A stretch of DNA of 10,511 bases from Polaribacter sp. (GTDB lineage Bacteria; Bacteroidota; Bacteroidia; Flavobacteriales; Flavobacteriaceae): assembly GCA_029248845.1 (NCBI GenBank), contig JAQWIO010000087.1, positions 1-10,511 on the forward strand. Direction: 5' to 3'. Of this stretch, positions 6,278-10,511 are shown piece after piece (the stretch's first letter is position 1; each line of letters begins with the position of its first letter). Made by a program: the position numbers and the translations under genes. The notes beneath the pieces were generated by a model. The model was not told the origin of the DNA. It did no database searches and saw nothing but the letters and a program-made list of their open reading frames with translations.

Positions 6278-6999
6278 TAACTAAAAACTGTTTCTAAAAT
6301 TTGCAGGGATTTTGGTTTTTTAAATCCGTCCAAATGTAATTCAAAATATCGTATTATTATTTTTAAAACCACTTGCCTTTCGTGTTTACTAAAAGACACT
6401 TTCTCTACACTATCAAAATTTATGCCTAACAGCTTTTTAAATTGATAAAAACTAGTTCCTGTGATCCTATTTTTCTGTGAAGACAAACTTTTAAAGTTTC
6501 CTTCTAACAAATCAAACCCAAAATTATCTTTTTCAGATACATCTGGATAAAACCCTAAAAATCGAGTTAAATTCAATAAAAACAATAAATGAAAATTAGC
6601 AATTTTATCATGAACATCTAACCAGATTAAACCTGCTTCTATATAAGCGTAAAGTGCCTTGTTTTTTTCTTCCTCTTTAATTGAATACGATAAAACTTCA
6701 GACAAAAATAGTACAACAGATTGTTTTATAATGTCTTTATAAATTGTCTTATAAGGGTATGAAATCTGTACTTCCTTGATTGAGTTTAAAGTCCCTTTTT
6801 TACTATGATTTGCTTCAATATTAAGTTGTGTTAATGGCTGAAAATAAGCTATTTTTACTCCTCCTTTTTTAGCTTTTAAAACCCCTCTTATTAAGTATGA
6901 TTTAAGTCCTTCGTCTTGGGTATAGCACTTCACTATTAGACTAGAATCACTGTATTTAAGGGTACTTAATACAATCGCTTTTGTAGTTATTAAAGCCAT
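6277..6999 (-). CDS. recO: DNA repair protein RecO
   Basis: The 240-residue protein has normal RecO length. An N-terminal OB-fold begins LITTKAIVLSTLKYSDSSLIVKC and continues EGLKSYLIRGVLKAKKG (30-46), the pattern of RecO single-strand-binding domains. A helical domain follows with LLNLTRFLGFYPD (141-153), in which FLGFYP is a family hallmark, then FGFDLLEGNF (160-169) and the end LHLDGFKKPKSLQILETVF (221-239). RecO acts with RecR and RecF to load RecA on SSB-coated DNA and anneals single strands in gap repair. Only one cysteine (Cys25) is present, so the zinc finger of Deinococcus-type RecO is absent. It is the middle gene of a - strand operon: its ATG shares one base with the porZ stop, and its TAA shares one base with the receptor ATG (TAATG at both ends). 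Confidence 0.93.
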   Translation of the reverse strand: MALITTKAIVLSTLKYSDSSLIVKCYTQDEGLKSYLIRGVLKAKKGGVKIAYFQPLTQLNIEANHSKKGTLNSIKEVQISYPYKTIYKDIIKQSVVLFLSEVLSYSIKEEEKNKALYAYIEAGLIWLDVHDKIANFHLLFLLNLTRFLGFYPDVSEKDNFGFDLLEGNFKSLSSQKNRITGTSFYQFKKLLGINFDSVEKVSFSKHERQVVLKIIIRYFELHLDGFKKPKSLQILETVFS

Positions 7000-9326
7000 T
7001 AATTAACAATTGCTATTTTTGTAACAGCAGTTTCTGATGCATCACCATTCGATAATAAAACAATATAGATCCCCGAAACTACGGTGTTTCCTGCAAGGTT
7101 TTTTTTATTCCAAACCACTTTGCCTCCTTGTAATTCTTGCCCTTCTACAACATTGGTCTCATAGACTAGATTACCTGCAATATCTAAAATTTTTACATTT
7201 GTCCCTTTTGGTAAATGGGTTCCTTTTCTACCATCAATGGTAATTGTTTCATGATTTTTTAATGCTGGGTTCGGGTATGCGTAAACTTCAGCCAAAACAT
7301 CACCAAAAGGAGAAACGTTACTATTGTATGCAACGATTCCTTTACTAGTTGCAAAATATACTTTTCCTGTGCTATTATCAATCGCAATTTTTACGATCTT
7401 ATTTGATGGTAATGGCGAATTTTGCATGCTAAAGTTGGCTAGGGTTTTTTGTCCATTTGGATTTGTATATATAACACCTCCGTTATCTGTACCAAACCAC
7501 TTATTTTCTGCTCCATCGATCACAATAGAATTAATTGTTTGATCCCCTAAAAGCCGTTCTCCAAAACCATTTTCATCTCCATTAATTACCACAGCATTCG
7601 CATTTGGAGTAGTATCTTCAAAAACTCCAGAAGCATTCGCATAAACAACCATCCCAGATTGTGTCCCAATCCAAACTCTATTATCACCATCAACAGCAAC
7701 AGTTCTTACATTTACGTCTGGAAGATTTCCTGAATTAGGAACTGCAATCAATGCTTTTTTTCTATCTCCATTTTCATTATAAACATACACCCCATTTCTT
7801 CTAGTACCAATCCAAATACTATTGTTTTGATCTACGACCACTTCGTTTAAACCTGCTGCATTATTTGTTTTAATACTGCTTAGATCTATAGAACTCCATT
7901 GACCACTAGCTGATAATTTTATTAATTCCTCATCTGTTTCATAATTGGTGGCCCAGAGATTTCCTTGATTATCAAACGCAGAGCCACTAACTCTGATATT
8001 TATACTGGGCAAAGAAACTGAAATAGGCTCAAAACTACTATTGAGATGATTGTAGATCTGGGTAACGATATCATTCTCTACCACAAGCAAACCTCCCGTA
8101 GGAGTTATATTTATATCGGATGAAACTCCTAAAGCACTTATATACGCCTTGTTCTCATTATTTGGGTCTATTGTTACCTGCACTAAATCACTTGGTAAAC
8201 TTGAATTAAATGCTGTGTTTATCCATTGCTTTCCATTAAAATGACTAAATCCTTTCCTCCTAAAAGAAGGGCTATAAACAGAAGTATACCCCCCATAAAC
8301 CATCCACAAACTATTATTTTGAGCAGTAATAGAAAAAATATCATTATCTAGCGGCCCCTCAGGATGAATTTCAGTATAATTATTTGGAAGGTTTGGACTT
8401 GCCTTTAAAATTCCGAATTCTTTAGTAGCTAAATAAATAATATCATTCTCCATAAAAATAGTGTTTAGCGTATACTCGAATTCTGAAGTTGCTGAAACCT
8501 CAAAAACAGGATTCAATTCTAAATCTAAAGTCGTTGCAAAATTATTGAATGCAATAGACAAATGAGTAGTAGATGGTTGAATACTGATGATATTGTTAGA
8601 AAAACTTTTAACAGAATTTAAGATACTTCCATTTAATTGGAATAAATCACTTCCATTAACTAAATACAATTGATTCTTAAATATGGCTATTTGGCTGAAA
8701 TTTTGAGAAGAAAATTGGGCCTCCCAATTGTTAAAATCTATCAATAAATTACTAGTTACATCCGCCTTAAAAAGACCAATATCAGTTGCTGCATAAATAA
8801 ATCCATTTAAAACTTCTATTTGATTAACCTCTAGTGAGCTTGAATTACTTCCTATAAAATAGGTGTCTCCGAACTCTAACTTTTCAATATCATAGACCAC
8901 AATTCCAAAAGGAAGGGATAAGTAAAGCTTATTGTTAAATTCTTTGATATGATTGATACTCTTTCTTCCAAATTGATTAAAATTTACAATATCTGACGAA
9001 ATTGTAATAGATCCATCATTGTCTACTACCTCCAATAGGCCATTTTCGTAACCAATAAACAATCTTTGAAAAGTGTTACTGTAGTGAATTGATTTTGTGG
9101 TTTCTCCAGATAAACCTTGCACTGAGGAAAACTTGTTAATTTGCTCTGTTGTTGTATTGTAAGTAAAAACAGCATTGTCTGCCAGGGCATAAATAACATC
9201 GTCTACTTTTATAAAATCTTTCACATTATTATAAGAGTAAAAGTCTTCCCAAGAATCACTGTAATCTGTCTGGGCAGGAACCAATAATGAAAAAAATAAT
9301 ATATAAAATAAAAAAAGTTTTTTCAT
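6999..9326 (-). CDS. porZ: PorZ-like type IX secretion system beta-propeller protein with C-terminal sorting domain
   Basis: The 775-residue exported protein has a signal peptide (1-18, MKKLFLFYILFFSLLVPA, then QTDYSDSW). Repeated propeller blades fill most of the chain. Four late blades carry the two-component-regulator-propeller motif: IWIGTRRNGVYVY (504-516), VWIGTQSGMVVY (551-562), KWFGTDNGGVIY (609-620) and VYFATSKGIVAY (656-667). From about 681 to 775 lies a T9SS type A sorting domain: VYAYPNP, NVKILDIAGNLVY, GGKVVWNKKNLAGNTVVSG, IYIVLLSNG, KIAIVN. Length, N-terminal propeller (W26EDFYSYNNVKDF) and CTD match P. gingivalis PorZ, which binds anionic LPS at the surface and works with PorU, PorV and PorQ in attaching T9SS cargo. 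I see no cysteine and no histidine-kinase module. It heads an operon with recO and a TonB receptor. The alternative is a generic propeller cargo protein, but the start-to-end layout favours PorZ. Confidence 0.82.
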   Translation of the reverse strand: MKKLFLFYILFFSLLVPAQTDYSDSWEDFYSYNNVKDFIKVDDVIYALADNAVFTYNTTTEQINKFSSVQGLSGETTKSIHYSNTFQRLFIGYENGLLEVVDNDGSITISSDIVNFNQFGRKSINHIKEFNNKLYLSLPFGIVVYDIEKLEFGDTYFIGSNSSSLEVNQIEVLNGFIYAATDIGLFKADVTSNLLIDFNNWEAQFSSQNFSQIAIFKNQLYLVNGSDLFQLNGSILNSVKSFSNNIISIQPSTTHLSIAFNNFATTLDLELNPVFEVSATSEFEYTLNTIFMENDIIYLATKEFGILKASPNLPNNYTEIHPEGPLDNDIFSITAQNNSLWMVYGGYTSVYSPSFRRKGFSHFNGKQWINTAFNSSLPSDLVQVTIDPNNENKAYISALGVSSDINITPTGGLLVVENDIVTQIYNHLNSSFEPISVSLPSINIRVSGSAFDNQGNLWATNYETDEELIKLSASGQWSSIDLSSIKTNNAAGLNEVVVDQNNSIWIGTRRNGVYVYNENGDRKKALIAVPNSGNLPDVNVRTVAVDGDNRVWIGTQSGMVVYANASGVFEDTTPNANAVVINGDENGFGERLLGDQTINSIVIDGAENKWFGTDNGGVIYTNPNGQKTLANFSMQNSPLPSNKIVKIAIDNSTGKVYFATSKGIVAYNSNVSPFGDVLAEVYAYPNPALKNHETITIDGRKGTHLPKGTNVKILDIAGNLVYETNVVEGQELQGGKVVWNKKNLAGNTVVSGIYIVLLSNGDASETAVTKIAIVN

Positions 9327-9330
9327 TGTT

Positions 9331-9338
9331 TAAATTTG
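9331..9338 (+). promoter_or_regulatory. Putative -7 box for the CYTH gene
   Basis: TAAATTTG matches TAnnTTTG exactly and lies 73 nt upstream of the CYTH ATG, predicting a leader of roughly 67 nt. No TTG is present at the usual -33 distance, so confidence is limited. It faces the porZ -7 box only 5 bp away. Confidence 0.35.
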
Positions 9339-9343
9339 ATTCT

Positions 9344-9351
9344 CAAAGATA
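9344..9351 (-). promoter_or_regulatory. Putative -7 box for the porZ-recO-receptor operon
   Basis: Read on the - strand this is TATCTTTG, an exact TAnnTTTG match, 17 nt from the porZ ATG. Transcription would then start about 10-12 nt before the ATG, giving a very short leader. A GTTA replaces the expected TTG about 17 nt upstream, so the -33 element is weak. Confidence 0.42.
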
Positions 9352-9411
9352 TTTATTTATTATTAGAATAACGATAAAAGACCCTATATTAGTAAAAAAT
9401 CAAAAAAAATT

Positions 9412-9885
9412 ATGGGTGTCGAAATTGAACGGAAATTTTTAGTACAAAATACAGCTTTTATAACTGAAAGTACCCAAAAAAAAAATCTGAAACAGGGGTA
9501 TTTAAACGCTGATAAAAAGAGAACTGTAAGAGTCAGAATTACTGATGAAATAGCTTTTATAACAGTTAAAGGGGAGTCTAACTCAACCGGAATATCGAGG
9601 TTTGAGTGGGAGAAAGAAATAAAAAAGCGAGAAGCTGAAGAACTTCTTTTACTTTGCGAACCCTGTTTAATTGAAAAAACTAGGCACCTAATTGATGTGG
9701 GCCATCATACTTTTGAAATTGATGAGTTTCATGGTGATAATGAGGGTTTAATAATAGCAGAAGTAGAATTAAGTTCGGAAGCTGAAGATTTTATAAGGCC
9801 CAATTGGTTGGGTCTTGAAGTTACCGGAGATCCAAAATACTACAATTCAAGCATTAGCAAGAATCCGTATAAAAATTGGAAATAA
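9412..9885 (+). CDS. CYTH-domain protein (triphosphate tunnel metalloenzyme)
   Basis: The 157-residue protein is a single CYTH domain. It opens with the diagnostic ExExK motif EIERK (Glu4, Glu6, Lys8), followed by the charged residues that line the tunnel: Arg37, Arg40 and Arg42 (RTVRVRI), Lys53 (TVKG), Arg63, Glu65 and Glu67 (SRFEWEKEI), Arg91, Asp104 (FEIDEF) and Glu117/Glu119 (AEVEL). The end GDPKYYNSSISKNPY is typical of small bacterial members. Family enzymes act on triphosphates with Mg2+ or Mn2+. Short stand-alone forms such as those of Nitrosomonas and Clostridium are inorganic tri- or polyphosphatases, the most likely activity here, whereas class IV adenylate cyclase (CyaB-type) is a less likely alternative. 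All tunnel residues I can place are present, so it looks active. The ATG places the ExExK motif at the usual N-terminal position. It is divergent from porZ and converges on the haemolysin III gene. Confidence 0.9.
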   Translation: MGVEIERKFLVQNTAFITESTQKKNLKQGYLNADKKRTVRVRITDEIAFITVKGESNSTGISRFEWEKEIKKREAEELLLLCEPCLIEKTRHLIDVGHHTFEIDEFHGDNEGLIIAEVELSSEAEDFIRPNWLGLEVTGDPKYYNSSISKNPYKNWK

Positions 9886-9895
9886 AATAGTTTAA

Positions 9896-10511
9896 CTACA
9901 AAAAATAGAGTGCTAGAAAATGGCTTACACTTCCTAATAAAACAAACACATGAAAGGTAGCGTGATTGTAAGGCATTTTTTTGATGGAGTATAAAATCGC
10001 TCCAACAGTATAAAAGATACCTCCAGCAATTAATAAATTTAAACCAAAACTCGTTAATGCAGCTATTAGAGGTTTTATAAAAAACAGAACTTGCCACCCC
10101 ATTAAAAGATACATTACAGTTGAAATTTTATCAAATCTACCGGTAAAAAATAATTTAAGTATAATTCCTGTTAGGGCAAAAATCCAAACAGCAATAAACA
10201 GGTACCATCCTAAATCAGGTTCCAAGACCACCAGGCAAAAAGGACTATAACTCCCAGCTATTAATACATAAATAGCAGCATGATCAACAATATTTAATAT
10301 TCTTCTTTTCTTTGGGTTTTGTGCAGCATGATAAAATGTTGAAGCGGCGTACAAAATTATTAAACTCAGACCATAAATAATAAAACTAGCTGCCTCCCAA
10401 AATCCAGAATAGATAAAAGCTTTCATTATTAAAAGAGGGAATACAAGTATACTAATAAGCAATCCCAGAGCATGAGACCATATATTTAAGCATTCTTCTG
10501 AATCTGAATAT
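9896..10511 (-). CDS. Haemolysin III family (HlyIII/PAQR-like) membrane protein, lacking its first residues
   Basis: The frame continues past the TTG at 10460-10462 to the right edge, adding YSDSEECLNIWSHALG. This restores the family's N-terminal EE..N..SHALG pattern, so the true start lies just outside the window and only a few codons are missing. The 204 visible residues form about seven membrane helices. CREST-superfamily metal-site residues are in place: STFYH (Ser57, His61 of the visible chain), VDHAAIY with Asp76, and HATFH (His183, His187) near the C-terminus. A GSYSPF motif and KMPYNHATFH also fit HlyIII/YqfA. Relatives are PAQR receptors and alkaline ceramidases, and a Zn-dependent lipid amidase-like activity has been proposed for the superfamily. 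The name 'haemolysin' is historical and does not establish lytic function. The stop is 10 bp from the CYTH stop. Confidence 0.88.
   Translation of the reverse strand, partial: YSDSEECLNIWSHALGLLISILVFPLLIMKAFIYSGFWEAASFIIYGLSLIILYAASTFYHAAQNPKKRRILNIVDHAAIYVLIAGSYSPFCLVVLEPDLGWYLFIAVWIFALTGIILKLFFTGRFDKISTVMYLLMGWQVLFFIKPLIAALTSFGLNLLIAGGIFYTVGAILYSIKKMPYNHATFHVFVLLGSVSHFLALYFL

Noticed and set aside
7037..7243. 68-codon open frame on the + strand
   Set aside because: It lies wholly antisense inside porZ, starts with a His-rich stretch of low plausibility, and has no domain or promoter.
7324..7542. 72-codon open frame on the + strand
   Set aside because: It is antisense within the propeller and has no recognisable protein features.
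6999..9326. Two-component hybrid sensor suggested by regulator-propeller repeats
   Set aside because: There is no histidine kinase, receiver or DNA-binding domain. The chain ends in a T9SS sorting domain instead.
9840..10097. 85-codon open frame on the - strand
   Set aside because: It overlaps the haemolysin III gene in another frame and the CYTH 3' end, its composition (many Cys and Phe) is typical of a shadow frame, and the overlapped genes are well supported.
10460..10462. A TTG start for the haemolysin III gene
   Set aside because: The frame continues to the right edge and supplies the family's conserved EE..N..SHALG N-terminus, so the start lies beyond the window.

Overview
The window looks like chromosomal DNA from a marine-type member of the Bacteroidota, most likely a Flavobacteriaceae (Polaribacter/Tenacibaculum-like). 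The support is very AT-rich DNA, starts without Shine-Dalgarno sequences, TAnnTTTG-type -7 promoter boxes, a PorZ-like type IX secretion component with a C-terminal sorting domain, and a TonB-dependent receptor with an N-terminal carboxypeptidase-regulatory-like domain. Placement below family level is inference.

Layout from left to right. The end of an outer-membrane beta-barrel 'transporter' gene (+) enters from the left edge. It converges on a TPMT-family methyltransferase gene (-) across a hairpin terminator. A 329-bp AT-rich divergent intergenic region follows, holding a perfect 16-bp palindrome and a short GC-richer leader hairpin. Next comes a compact three-gene + strand unit: a GNAT/FemAB-like acyltransferase, TesB-type acyl-CoA thioesterase II and an SdpI-family membrane protein, with junctions of 4-nt overlap and 2-nt gap.

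This unit converges on a three-gene - strand operon transcribed as porZ, recO, TonB-dependent receptor. Both junctions are 1-nt TAATG stop/start overlaps, so the three genes are probably translationally coupled. An 85-bp divergent region with two facing -7 boxes separates porZ from a CYTH/triphosphate-tunnel enzyme gene (+). The last gene is a haemolysin III-family membrane protein (-), which converges on the CYTH gene with a 10-bp gap and runs off the right edge without its first few codons.

Most of the window is ordinary core or near-core Bacteroidota gene content: cell-surface secretion, DNA repair, nutrient import and lipid/acyl metabolism. I see no transposase, tRNA, rRNA, CRISPR array, phage gene or defence system. 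The best candidates for something less described are the palindrome-preceded acyltransferase-thioesterase-SdpI cassette and the tight coupling of a T9SS attachment-complex protein to RecO and a TonB receptor.
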